Of a DNA stretch of 64,000 bases, positions 8,784 to 17,198 are shown in pieces. Every line of letters starts with the position of its first letter. Positions within the stretch are counted from its first letter, which is position 1. The position numbers and the translations under genes are program-made. Location of the stretch: NCBI RefSeq assembly GCF_000378225.1, contig NZ_KB905141.1:635326-699325 (forward strand), given 5' to 3'. The notes under the pieces were generated by a model. It made no database searches, was not told the DNA's origin, and saw only the letters and a list, made by a program, of their open reading frames with translations. The stretch is from Methylophilus methylotrophus DSM 46235 = ATCC 53528. GTDB lineage: Bacteria > Pseudomonadota > Gammaproteobacteria > Burkholderiales > Methylophilaceae.

Positions 8784-11471
8784 CTACAAGACTTGAACCT
8801 TAAAAGTACGTAATACCGCTTTTTCCAGCTCAATCACTAAAAACATCAAGATGGCGAAGGCCAGAATAAATAACCAGCTAGCAACATCAATAGGTTCAGT
8901 ACTGAACACCGATTGCATCCACGGTGAATAAGTAAATAAAGCTTGCAAGACTATCATCACGCCACAAACGACTAAAGTGATTCTATTCTCGATGAAGGCT
9001 GAAATCCGCATGGATGAATGCGCAAAGTATTTAACATTGAATAAATAAGCCATCTGGCACATGATCAGCATATTGACAGCGGCTGTTCTAGACATCGCCA
9101 AACTGTGCCCACGTGATAATTCCCACTCAAAGGCTGTAAAAGTAAATGCCATGAGCAGGGCACTGACAATAATAATTCTTTTTGCAAACAGCTTGGTAAT
9201 CAGGGGTTCTGTGGGCAATCTCGGCGGCCTTTGCATCACACCGCGCTCAGGCCGCTCAAAGGCAATGGCAAGCGAAAACGTCACGGCTGTGACCGTATTG
9301 ATCCATAAAATCTGACTGGCTGTGATCGGCAATGATAATCCGCCAAGAATGGCAAGAAGAATGACCCCTGCTTCCGCAACATCGGTTGGCAAAATAAACA
9401 ACATAGATTTTTTGATATTATCGAGTACCACTCTCCCTTCTTTGACTGCATTGCTGATGGTGGCAAAGTTGTCGTCGGTCAACACCAGATCAGCCGCTTC
9501 GCGGGCAGCGGCAGTGCCTTTATTACCCATCGCCACCCCGATATCAGCGACCTTGATCGCAGGCGCGTCATTGACCCCATCGCCGGTCATGGCAACCAAC
9601 TCGCCAAGCGATTGCAAGGCTTTCACCAGGCGCAATTTGTGTTGCGGCGATGCTCTGGAAATCACATCCACCGTTTTCATCTGTTCGCGAAGCTCAGCAT
9701 CATCCATTTTTTCTATCTGTTCGCCAGAAAGGATGGCACTGGCATTCAAGCCTATCTGTTTGGCGATGGCACTGGCAGTGATGGCATGGTCGCCTGTGAT
9801 CATTACCACGCGCAACCCCGCGGCCTGACATTCGGCCACGGCTGCCATCGCTTCTGCACGCGGAGGATCCAGCATGCCCACCATGCCAAGCAGTTCAAAA
9901 TTGTCATCCATCTCGGCCATCGACAATGTGGTGCTATTCGTGGGCAGGATGCGTCTGGCTAACGCCAGCACGCGTTCTCCGCGTTTGGCAGCTTCTGCCA
10001 TGCGGGCCTCCCAACGCTCAAGATCCAGCGGACCTGACACATCGCGCTGACAATGCGCCAGTACGGTTTCTGGTGCCCCTTTGAGCAGCACCAAACCTTC
10101 ACCCGTCTGACTGTGATGCAAAGTCGCCATATATTGATGCTCAGACTCAAACGGTATGCAATCCAACCTAGGATAGCGTTGATGCAAGTTCAGTTTGTCT
10201 ACGCCGGCTTTAGCGGCGAGCGTTTGCAGTGCGCCTTCTGTAGGGTCGCCTATCAGCTCCCAGGCGCCCTCCTCGTTTTGCTCAACCCCCGCATCGTTAC
10301 ACAGCGTGGCGCACATGAGCAAACTCCGTAGGTCATGGGCTAGAGTCACATCAAGCCTGTCACCCTTTTTTAAAAAATCGCCTTTGGGGGCGTAGCCCAC
10401 GCCAGATACGTTGAGCGTTTGCTCTGGCAAGATGACAGTCACCGCAGTCATTTGATTACAGGTGAGCGTCCCCGTTTTATCAGAACAGATCACGGTCACG
10501 GAACCCAATGTTTCTACTGCGGCCAGTCGACGGACAATTGCCTTGTTTTTCGCCATCACGCGCGTTCCAATGGCAAGCACGATAGCCACAATCGCAGGCA
10601 AGCCCTCTGGAATGGCTGCCACCACCAAGCCCACCACGGCTACAAACAAGTCCAGCAATGGCATCTGCCTTACCCAATAACCAAAGGCAAAAGAGAAGAC
10701 GCCGATGATTAAAATAAGCAGCGTCACTTGTTTTGCAAACAGGCCCAGGCGACGGGTTAATGGCGTCTCTAAGCTTTGCTCATCGCTGACCATGATGCCG
10801 ATTTTGCCGATTTCGGTCTGTTTGCCCGTGGCCACCACAACGCCATGCGCATACCCCGCAGTGACCAACGTACTGGAATAGGCCATACAAAGGCGGTCTG
10901 CAACAGGCGCCTCCACCGCAACAATGTCTATATTTTTTTCAACAGGATCAGATTCACCTGTCAGCGCTGCCTCCATGACAAAGCAATTTTTCACCTGCAT
11001 TAGTCGCAAGTCTGCAGGCACGAGATCACCGGGCTCCAATATCACCACATCTCCAGGCACCAACAGACTGGCGTCTATGTCTGCATGCTGACCATCACGC
11101 AACACTTTTGCACGCGTTGCCATCAGCGAGCGCACTGCTTTTAGCGCTTCCTCAGCCTTTCCCTCTTGCACAAAGCCGATCAGTGCATTAATTATGATCA
11201 CCGCCGCAATCACCCCCGCATCCACATAATCATCCAGCGTAAAAGTAGCAATGCCCGCCACCATCAAGACGTAAATCAGTGGATTATGAAACTGCAAGGC
11301 TAACCGGAGCCACATGGACTTTGCGCTGGACTGGGGTAATCGATTCTCACCAACCATGCGCAAACGTGCCAAGGCAACATCACTTGATAAGCCTGTTTTT
11401 TGGGTATCAAAGGTATCTAGTACTTCTGGTAATGGCAGGGCATGCGACGGACTGTCTTGAATATTGATCAA
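8784..11471 (-). CDS. P-type cation-transporting ATPase (type II, HAD-IC), probable TTG start
   Basis: 895 aa from the chosen TTG at 11471, preceded by a strong SD (AAGGAGA, 7 nt away). The longer reading to 11558 would add 29 residues not typical of the family. Domains in order: cation ATPase N domain, actuator with TGES (171-174), M4 with PEGLP (288-292), phosphorylation site DKTGTLT (Asp 331), P domain MITGDH and TGDGVNDAPA, and a C-terminal membrane block. It pumps a cation across the inner membrane using ATP. M4 resembles Ca-ATPases, but M6 reads NTVTAVTFSLAIAFE, lacking the Asp of the Ca-pump NxxTD site, so the ion cannot be assigned. Convergent with xfp-ackA. Confidence 0.93.
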   Translation of the reverse strand: MINIQDSPSHALPLPEVLDTFDTQKTGLSSDVALARLRMVGENRLPQSSAKSMWLRLALQFHNPLIYVLMVAGIATFTLDDYVDAGVIAAVIIINALIGFVQEGKAEEALKAVRSLMATRAKVLRDGQHADIDASLLVPGDVVILEPGDLVPADLRLMQVKNCFVMEAALTGESDPVEKNIDIVAVEAPVADRLCMAYSSTLVTAGYAHGVVVATGKQTEIGKIGIMVSDEQSLETPLTRRLGLFAKQVTLLILIIGVFSFAFGYWVRQMPLLDLFVAVVGLVVAAIPEGLPAIVAIVLAIGTRVMAKNKAIVRRLAAVETLGSVTVICSDKTGTLTCNQMTAVTVILPEQTLNVSGVGYAPKGDFLKKGDRLDVTLAHDLRSLLMCATLCNDAGVEQNEEGAWELIGDPTEGALQTLAAKAGVDKLNLHQRYPRLDCIPFESEHQYMATLHHSQTGEGLVLLKGAPETVLAHCQRDVSGPLDLERWEARMAEAAKRGERVLALARRILPTNSTTLSMAEMDDNFELLGMVGMLDPPRAEAMAAVAECQAAGLRVVMITGDHAITASAIAKQIGLNASAILSGEQIEKMDDAELREQMKTVDVISRASPQHKLRLVKALQSLGELVAMTGDGVNDAPAIKVADIGVAMGNKGTAAAREAADLVLTDDNFATISNAVKEGRVVLDNIKKSMLFILPTDVAEAGVILLAILGGLSLPITASQILWINTVTAVTFSLAIAFERPERGVMQRPPRLPTEPLITKLFAKRIIIVSALLMAFTFTAFEWELSRGHSLAMSRTAAVNMLIMCQMAYLFNVKYFAHSSMRISAFIENRITLVVCGVMIVLQALFTYSPWMQSVFSTEPIDVASWLFILAFAILMFLVIELEKAVLRTFKVQVL

Positions 11472-11794
11472 ACCATGTCTCCTTAGTACCTTGGCAAGAT
11501 AGAGCAAGTAACCGCAAAACACGTCGGCAATGGGATAAGTGACCATTGTGATGCGCAAACTCTCTACCAGATTTTAATTCCAATTGAGGCGCATGATTTG
11601 ATATAACATAAAGCAAATGCAACATGAAGCATGCCATCACATATTCATGTTGCAGAAGACAAGACCAGGTATTGCGATCCAACATGCATTACCTGGTCGG
11701 TGAGATATAAAATGCCTGATTGAGAACCCTGCCTTTAGCTTAACTCGAGGCAGCTTTAGGCAAAATGTCTTGCGTACATCAACCTTATATCGAT
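11472..11794. other. Gene-free 323-bp stretch with two inverted repeats
   Basis: Leader of the P-type ATPase (minus) and downstream flank of the fasciclin gene (minus). Two perfect 9-bp inverted repeats are present: CAACATGAA at 11620-11628 with TTCATGTTG at 11644-11652, and GACCAGGTA at 11663-11671 with TACCTGGTC at 11690-11698. Neither is followed by a T-run on either strand, so they are not obvious intrinsic terminators. They may be operators or mRNA structures. No credible ORF is seen. Confidence 0.5.
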
Positions 11795-12253
11795 TTAACC
11801 TTTCGGGATCAGCACCGCACTCATGATATGAATCACGCCATTATCAGCATTGATTTCATCGCCCACCACCTTAACATTATCGACTTTCACGCCATCAGTC
11901 ACAGAGAGCATCAGGTCAGCACCTTCGAGGGATTTGACTTTGCCAGCGCTTACATCAGCCTGGGTAATTTTGCCGGGATAAATATGGTAGCTGAGCACTT
12001 TTTTCAGCTCAGTGGGATTGGCCATTAAGGCTTTAAATTTTGCTTTTGGCAGCTTGGCAAACGCCGCATCATTAGGGGCAAACAGGGTAATCGGGCCTTT
12101 ATCGTTGAGCGTGCTCTCCAGGCCAGCCCTTTTAACGGCTTGTAAAAAAGTTTTGAAGTCACCTTCTTGATCCGCGGTTTGCAGCAAGGTGTCTGCATTG
12201 GCGTGATGGGCATAGCTCATAGCTAACAGGGTGAGTGCAAGTAATTTGTTCAT
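11795..12253 (-). CDS. Secreted fasciclin (FAS1) domain protein
   Basis: 152 aa: a signal peptide (MNKLLALTLLAMSYAHHANA) followed by a single FAS1 domain. Both FAS1 landmarks are visible: the H1 box (GPITLFAPNDAAFAKLP) and the H2-type end (DNGVIHIMSAVLIP), with YHI between. Such proteins are exported and linked to adhesion or surface interactions, but the role of bacterial single-domain forms is poorly defined. It stands alone, with about 235 bp to the divergent glycosyltransferase gene. Domain assignment is secure; function is not. Confidence 0.93.
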   Translation of the reverse strand: MNKLLALTLLAMSYAHHANADTLLQTADQEGDFKTFLQAVKRAGLESTLNDKGPITLFAPNDAAFAKLPKAKFKALMANPTELKKVLSYHIYPGKITQADVSAGKVKSLEGADLMLSVTDGVKVDNVKVVGDEINADNGVIHIMSAVLIPKG

Positions 12254-12488
12254 GCGTGTTCTCCAAATAAGTTAACCGTGACTGCTTAGATGGATATTGC
12301 TGTCATCGATGTGCTTACCTTAGCAATCCAGCCTTAGAGTGAACTTACCGCATGGGGCCCGAAGCTTACAGCCAGCTGACCACGTAGGATGATGTGCAGA
12401 ACGGCATAACCATAAACACTTAAATAGTCATCAATCCGTCATTTCAGCTTGCCAACATACATCAACCCTTCTATGCGGAGCGTAGTGA

Positions 12489-13535
12489 ATGATGTTGATT
12501 GTGACCGACACCTTTCAGCAAACAAATGGTGTTTCAGCGACTTATAAAAACTTGCGCCGCGTCGCCCGTTCACGCAATCTGCGCTTTAGGGTATTACATC
12601 CCAGCTTGTTTCGCTGGATGCCATTACCGTTTTACCCCGAAATACAGCTCAATTTGCAACCGTGGCGGCTTTGGCGCACGCTCAACCGCATGCAACCTTC
12701 GCAACTACACATCGCCACCGAAGGCCTGATGGGCCTGGTGGCACGTTGCTGGTGCAAACTGCATAAAAAACCATATACCACCTCTTACCACACGCGTTTT
12801 CCTGAATATCTGCAACTGATGTGGCATATTCCAGCGCGCTGGACCTATGGCTATTTACGCTGGTTTCACCGTGATGCATTGACGACGTTTGTCACCACAG
12901 AAAGCATGCGTCAGACATTGCTCAAGCAGGGATTTAAGCACCTGGTCATCTGGTCGCGTGGCGTGTCCGAGCAACTCATAAGCACCTCACATGCAGCCTC
13001 TTCAGCGAGCAAGTTACGCGTGCTGAATGTTGGTCGCGTCAGCAAAGAAAAGAACCTGGATGCCTTGTGTGTGTATCAGGACGAATTTGAGATCACCATC
13101 GTCGGTGACGGCCCATATTTAAACGAATTAAAGCAAAAATATCCGCGTGTGCATTTTGTGGGATATCACTACGGCCAGGCATTAGCTGAGCTGTATGCAA
13201 ATAATGACGTGTTTGCTTTCCCCTCGCGCACAGACACGTTTGGCATCGTGATGATAGAAGCCATGTGTAATGGTTTGCCCGTGGCGGCTTTTAACGTTAC
13301 TGGCCCATGTGACGTTGTCGAAGAAGGATTTTCGGGCGTGCTGTACCATGATCTGAAACAGGCCATCCTGCGTTGTCGGTCACTCGACAGGCAGGCGATC
13401 CGTCTCAAGGCGCGCAGTCTCTGGAGCTGGTCTCACTGTTTTGATACCTTTCACCACCATTACCAAAAATCTGCAGAGCAGCTTGCGCAACAACCCTGCC
13501 AGATGCAGCATGACGAACACACGCCAATGCGGTAA
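12489..13535 (+). CDS. Glycosyltransferase family 4 (GT-B fold)
   Basis: 348 aa. The N-terminal half opens with TDTFQQTNGVSATYKNL, typical of GT4 enzymes of the mannosyltransferase/GtfA-like group. The C-terminal half has LNVGRVSKEKNL, IVGDGPYLNELK and the nucleotide-sugar motif FPSRTDTFGIVMIEAMCNGLPV (read as FPSRTDTFG then EAMCNGLPVAA), including the EX7E-type glutamate. It transfers a sugar from a nucleotide donor, probably to a lipid or glycan at the membrane face; donor and acceptor cannot be read. Two ATGs occur at the start (12489 and 12492). It is 45 bp ahead of the Mrp gene but not obviously related to it. Confidence 0.9.
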   Translation: MMLIVTDTFQQTNGVSATYKNLRRVARSRNLRFRVLHPSLFRWMPLPFYPEIQLNLQPWRLWRTLNRMQPSQLHIATEGLMGLVARCWCKLHKKPYTTSYHTRFPEYLQLMWHIPARWTYGYLRWFHRDALTTFVTTESMRQTLLKQGFKHLVIWSRGVSEQLISTSHAASSASKLRVLNVGRVSKEKNLDALCVYQDEFEITIVGDGPYLNELKQKYPRVHFVGYHYGQALAELYANNDVFAFPSRTDTFGIVMIEAMCNGLPVAAFNVTGPCDVVEEGFSGVLYHDLKQAILRCRSLDRQAIRLKARSLWSWSHCFDTFHHHYQKSAEQLAQQPCQMQHDEHTPMR

Positions 13536-13580
13536 AATACCCTATCTAATTAGTCAGGCATTACCGCAGGGATCTCAGGC

Positions 13581-14669
13581 ATGGCCATCAGCGAATTATT
13601 GATTCAAAGCACCTTAAAACTTTGCATAGACCCAAATACCGGCAAAGACTTTATCAGTGGAAAATGCATTAAAAATATCCAGATAAATGGTAACGACGTC
13701 AGCCTGGATGTGGTGTTAGGCTATCCGGCCCAAACCCAACTGGAGGTGATCCGCCAGCAAGTGGCTGATGCCCTGGGCGGCATAGAAGGCATAGGCAAGA
13801 TGACTGTCAATGTGGGTTGCCGCATCGTCGCGCACAGTGTGCAACGTGGCGTCAATTTGCTGCCTAATGTGAAAAACGTGATTGCGGTGGCCTCAGGTAA
13901 AGGGGGCGTGGGCAAATCCACCACCTCCGTCAACCTGGCTCTGGCGCTGGCCGCAGAAGGGGCGACCGTTGGACTGCTGGATGCCGATATCTACGGCCCC
14001 AGTCAGCCACAGATGCTGGGTATTTCCGGCCGCCCTGACAGTGCTGATGGCAAAAGCATAGAACCCATGCGTGCGCATGGCATTCAGGCCATGAGCATCG
14101 GTTTTTTGGTGGATACAGATACGCCTATGGTTTGGCGCGGCCCCATGGTGACTGGCGCTTTAGAACAACTATTACGCGATACGCGCTGGCAAGACCTTGA
14201 TTATCTAGTCATAGACCTGCCACCGGGCACGGGTGACATTCAATTAACACTGGCACAAAAAATTCCTGTGACGGGTGCGATCATTGTCACGACGCCACAA
14301 GACATTGCCTTGCTTGATGCGCGCAAAGGCTTGAAAATGTTTGAGAAAGTCGGCATCCCTATCCTGGGCATCGTCGAAAACATGAGCACGCATATCTGCT
14401 CCAATTGCGGCCATGAAGAACATATTTTTGGTGCCGGTGGTGGTGCGCTCATGGCTAAAGATTACAACGTAGATTTACTCGGCAGTTTGCCCTTGGATAT
14501 GAGCATCCGCATGCAGGCAGATGGCGGCCAGCCTACCGTGGTTGCACACCCGGAAAGCGCGATTGCGAATACTTATAAAGAGATTGCACGCAAAGCGGCG
14601 AGCAAAATCGCCATTGCCAGCCTGGACCACAGCGCCAAGTTTCCTAACATTGTGATTCAGAAAACCTGA
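13581..14669 (+). CDS. apbC: Mrp/ApbC-type iron-sulfur carrier ATPase
   Basis: 362 aa. Residues 1-85 form a DUF59/MIP18-like domain; the rest is a deviant Walker P-loop NTPase with GKGGVGKSTTSVNL, LLDADIYGPSQPQML, DLPPGTGD and the cluster-binding CSNCG near residue 273. The family binds and delivers 4Fe-4S clusters to apoproteins in the cytoplasm. In many betaproteobacteria this gene lies close to dcd (from memory, not verified); here the pentose-phosphate genes sit between the two. The start is the ATG after CAGGC; no strong SD is visible. Confidence 0.95.
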   Translation: MAISELLIQSTLKLCIDPNTGKDFISGKCIKNIQINGNDVSLDVVLGYPAQTQLEVIRQQVADALGGIEGIGKMTVNVGCRIVAHSVQRGVNLLPNVKNVIAVASGKGGVGKSTTSVNLALALAAEGATVGLLDADIYGPSQPQMLGISGRPDSADGKSIEPMRAHGIQAMSIGFLVDTDTPMVWRGPMVTGALEQLLRDTRWQDLDYLVIDLPPGTGDIQLTLAQKIPVTGAIIVTTPQDIALLDARKGLKMFEKVGIPILGIVENMSTHICSNCGHEEHIFGAGGGALMAKDYNVDLLGSLPLDMSIRMQADGGQPTVVAHPESAIANTYKEIARKAASKIAIASLDHSAKFPNIVIQKT

Positions 14670-14693
14670 ATTCCCCCCTGAAAGAAACTGCGT

Positions 14694-15263
14694 ATGACAC
14701 TCCGCAAGCACCATATTGCTGAAGGCCTGATGGGCGCGCAATACGAAGCGATGGATGAGCATATGCAACGGGTGGCGAGGCATGTCACAGAGCGCCACCC
14801 GGTTTCGCGAAACCTGGCTGCGCCCCCCACCCACGAAACATTGAGCCGCGGTCAACGCGCCGCCGATGCCATGGCCCGCTTCGGCGGCTCCTGGGCCTTT
14901 ATTTTCGTGTTTATGCTCGTCTTGGCGGGCTGGGTTATTCTCAACTCGGTCATCCTGTTGCGGTATGGCAACGCGTTTGATCCCTACCCCTATATTTTGC
15001 TCAACCTGTTCCTGTCCATGCTGGCTTCAATCCAGGCACCGATTATCCTCATGTCACAAAACCGCCAGGCAGAAATTGACCGCAGGCAGGCAGAACATGA
15101 TTATGAAGTGAACCTGAAAGCAGAGCTGGAGATTTTACTGCTACACGAAAAAATGGACAGTTTGCGCGAACAGCAATGGCAGGAACTGATTGGCTTGCAG
15201 CAGCAACAAATCAGCCTGCTGGAACAACTGCTGGCTGAAAAAACCAATAAAAAAGCGCCTTAA
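14694..15263 (+). CDS. DUF1003 membrane protein
   Basis: 189 aa. A hydrophilic N-terminus is followed by two membrane spans (about 64-85, SWAFIFVFMLVLAGWVIL; about 98-122, YILLNLFLSMLASIQAPIILM) and then the DUF1003 signature SQNRQAEIDRRQAEHDYEVN. The last ~60 residues (ILLLHEKMDSLREQQWQEL...) look like a coiled coil. Cytosolic N- and C-termini are likely. No biochemical function is established for the family. It starts 24 bp after the Mrp gene, so co-transcription is probable; a terminator overlaps its stop codon. Confidence 0.9.
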   Translation: MTLRKHHIAEGLMGAQYEAMDEHMQRVARHVTERHPVSRNLAAPPTHETLSRGQRAADAMARFGGSWAFIFVFMLVLAGWVILNSVILLRYGNAFDPYPYILLNLFLSMLASIQAPIILMSQNRQAEIDRRQAEHDYEVNLKAELEILLLHEKMDSLREQQWQELIGLQQQQISLLEQLLAEKTNKKAP

Positions 15264-15276
15264 GGCGCTTTTTTAT
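15250..15276. terminator. Bidirectional intrinsic terminator
   Basis: AAAAGCGCC-ttaa-GGCGCTTTT stem followed by further T residues on the plus strand and preceded by A residues. It overlaps the DUF1003 stop codon and can serve both that gene and the convergent pgl. Confidence 0.85.
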
Positions 15277-15286
15277 TGAGCAGCTT

Positions 15287-15973
15287 TTATTTCAACTCGA
15301 CACCAAAACAATAGACATCCACACCATTGGGGGATTGAATCAATGTTGCCGGGATTGCAACCCCGCTACGCCACTGATCGACCGCCTCTTGTTTACCTGC
15401 CCCGGTCACCAGGAACATGACTTCATGTGTATTGTTGAGGCGATGTTGACTGATGGTAATACGGTCTGCAGGCGGTTTGGGGGAGTTGTAGACAGGGACC
15501 GCATCAGCAGAGTTGTCCACAAGTTGCCCAGGGAACAGGCTGGCGGTATGGCCATCTTCACCCAGGCCAAGAATCACCAGGTCAAAAGTACGCACACCTT
15601 TGAGAGTTTGAGCATAGGCTTTGGCGCCTTCCACATTGCCCAGCTCGGCAGGAATATCGTGAATCTGATTTTCTGGGATAGGCACATGGCTTAACCAGGC
15701 GTCGCGTGCCATCTTGCTGTTGCGTTCGGCATGATCGACCGGCAAGCAGCGGTCATCATTGTGATACACATGCCAGTTAGCCCAGTCGGCATTAGCCTTT
15801 GCCAGCAACTGATAAACGGCTTTGGGGGTACTGCCACCGGCTAGTACAATGAGAAAGCTGCCATATTTGGCAATCGCCGCATCAGCAGCAGCTAAAATTC
15901 TGTTCAGGGCAGCTTGATTAATTTCTTGCTGGGATTGAAATGTGAGCCAACGGGTTTGAGCATTCAAAGACAT
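15287..15973 (-). CDS. pgl: 6-phosphogluconolactonase
   Basis: 228 aa from ATG 15973 (MSLNAQTRW); an upstream in-frame ATG at 16033 would add 20 basic residues and is rejected. DevB/Pgl family, related to glucosamine-6-P isomerase: IVLAGGSTPKAVYQLL, WHVYHNDDRCLPVDH and LVILGLGEDGHTASLFPG with the catalytic Asp-Gly-His. It hydrolyses 6-phosphogluconolactone to 6-phosphogluconate, the step between Zwf and Gnd, and it is divergent from gnd. These three enzymes form the oxidative, energy-yielding branch of the ribulose monophosphate cycle. Confidence 0.95.
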   Translation of the reverse strand: MSLNAQTRWLTFQSQQEINQAALNRILAAADAAIAKYGSFLIVLAGGSTPKAVYQLLAKANADWANWHVYHNDDRCLPVDHAERNSKMARDAWLSHVPIPENQIHDIPAELGNVEGAKAYAQTLKGVRTFDLVILGLGEDGHTASLFPGQLVDNSADAVPVYNSPKPPADRITISQHRLNNTHEVMFLVTGAGKQEAVDQWRSGVAIPATLIQSPNGVDVYCFGVELK

Positions 15974-16034
15974 AGAAAACCTGTAAAAAACAATACAAAA
16001 AAGCGCGCGCAGCCTTTTAGTGCGTAACGGCATT

Positions 16035-16049
16035 TGCTATAATTATAGC
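16035..16049 (+). promoter_or_regulatory. Extended -10 promoter for gnd within a perfect palindrome
   Basis: TGCTATAAT (16035-16043) is an extended -10 element. It sits in the perfect palindrome GCTATAATTATAGC (16036-16049), so a TATAAT also reads on the minus strand towards pgl. No good -35 is visible for either direction, which is tolerable for an extended -10. The gnd leader would be about 105 nt. The pgl promoter assignment is weaker. Confidence 0.5.
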
Positions 16050-16156
16050 TGACTCGACATGATAATTCTGCAAAATTATCCGAAGCACTGATCGGGTTCA
16101 TGCCATCCAAAAGATGGGTGTCTCTTAAACTATCCTCATACCATAGGAAAATCCGA

Positions 16157-17062
16157 ATGAAATTAGCAATGATTGGCTTGGGCAAAATGGGCGGCAACAT
16201 GGCTGCACGCTTGCTGCGTCACAAAATCAACGTAGTTGGCTTTGACTTCAACACCGAATTCGTTAACAGACTGGTTAAAGAAGAAGGCATGGAAGCGGCA
16301 ACCTCTGTGGCGGATGCTGTAAGCAAACTCGAAGGCCAAAAAATTGTCTGGCTGATGTTGCCTGCTGGCGAAATCACCGAAAATCAAATCAAAGATTTGA
16401 TTCCAATGCTGAACAAAGGCGACATCATCGTCGATGGCGGCAACTCTAACTACAAACACAGTCAGCGTCGCGGTGCAATGTTGGCTGAGCACGGTATCGG
16501 CTTTATCGATTGCGGTACTTCTGGCGGTGTTTGGGGCCTTGAAAACGGCTACTGCCTGATGTACGGCGGTGAAAAACAATATGCAGATGTATTGGCACCT
16601 TACGCACAGGCACTGACTCACGCAGACCGTGGTTGGGCACACGTGGGTCCAGTCGGCTCCGGCCACTTCACAAAAATGATCCATAACGGTATCGAATACG
16701 GCATGATGCAAGCGTTTGCTGAAGGTCTGGACCTGATCAAAGGTAAAGAAGACTTCAACCTGGATCTGGCACAAATCACTGAATTGTGGCGTCATGGTTC
16801 CGTGGTTCGCAGCTGGTTGCTGGATCTGACTGCTGAAGCACTGAAAGGTGACCAGAAGCTGGAAGCCATCGCTCCTTATGTTGCTGACTCCGGCGAAGGC
16901 CGCTGGACAGTGGTTGAAGCGGTTGAACAAGGTGTTGCTGCGCCAGTACTGACTGTTGCATTGCAAGCCCGTTTCCGCAGCCAGGACTCCAAAGGTTACA
17001 GCTACAAACTGTTGTCACTGATGCGTAATGCATTTGGTGGCCACGCAGTTAAAACCAAGTAA
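16157..17062 (+). CDS. gnd: 6-phosphogluconate dehydrogenase, decarboxylating, short form
   Basis: 301 aa, the short GntZ-like class rather than the ~470-aa E. coli type. The start at 16157 (MKLAMIGLG) places the Rossmann glycines GLGKMGGNMA at the N-terminus; a longer reading from 16100 is not supported. Other motifs are DGGNSNYKHSQRRG, IDCGTSGGVWG and KMIHNGIEYGMMQA (catalytic Lys and Asn). It converts 6-phosphogluconate to ribulose-5-P plus CO2 and NAD(P)H in the cytoplasm, regenerating the formaldehyde acceptor. Short forms are often NAD-preferring; the cofactor is not determined here. A terminator follows before zwf. Confidence 0.96.
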   Translation: MKLAMIGLGKMGGNMAARLLRHKINVVGFDFNTEFVNRLVKEEGMEAATSVADAVSKLEGQKIVWLMLPAGEITENQIKDLIPMLNKGDIIVDGGNSNYKHSQRRGAMLAEHGIGFIDCGTSGGVWGLENGYCLMYGGEKQYADVLAPYAQALTHADRGWAHVGPVGSGHFTKMIHNGIEYGMMQAFAEGLDLIKGKEDFNLDLAQITELWRHGSVVRSWLLDLTAEALKGDQKLEAIAPYVADSGEGRWTVVEAVEQGVAAPVLTVALQARFRSQDSKGYSYKLLSLMRNAFGGHAVKTK

Positions 17063-17070
17063 TTCAGAAT

Positions 17071-17097
17071 AAGCCTCTCGTGATGGGAGGCTTTTTG
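17071..17097 (+). terminator. Intrinsic terminator after gnd
   Basis: AAGCCTC / GAGGCTT stem (17071-17077 with 17087-17093) and a T-run. It separates gnd from zwf, so zwf likely has its own promoter in the 100 bp that follow. Confidence 0.8.
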
Positions 17098-17198
17098 CTT
17101 AATGACTTGCGCACACTGTTAGAACTAACTAGTTTAATTAACAGACATATGGGAAAGGCCTGCCCTTTCCCGTTTACATTTTTATCTTAAGGTTAGAA

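Noticed and set aside
16163-16966. 267-aa ORF antisense to gnd
   Set aside because: Mirror of the gnd codon pattern on the opposite strand, compositionally odd (Cys/Phe/His-rich), without SD or homologous motifs.
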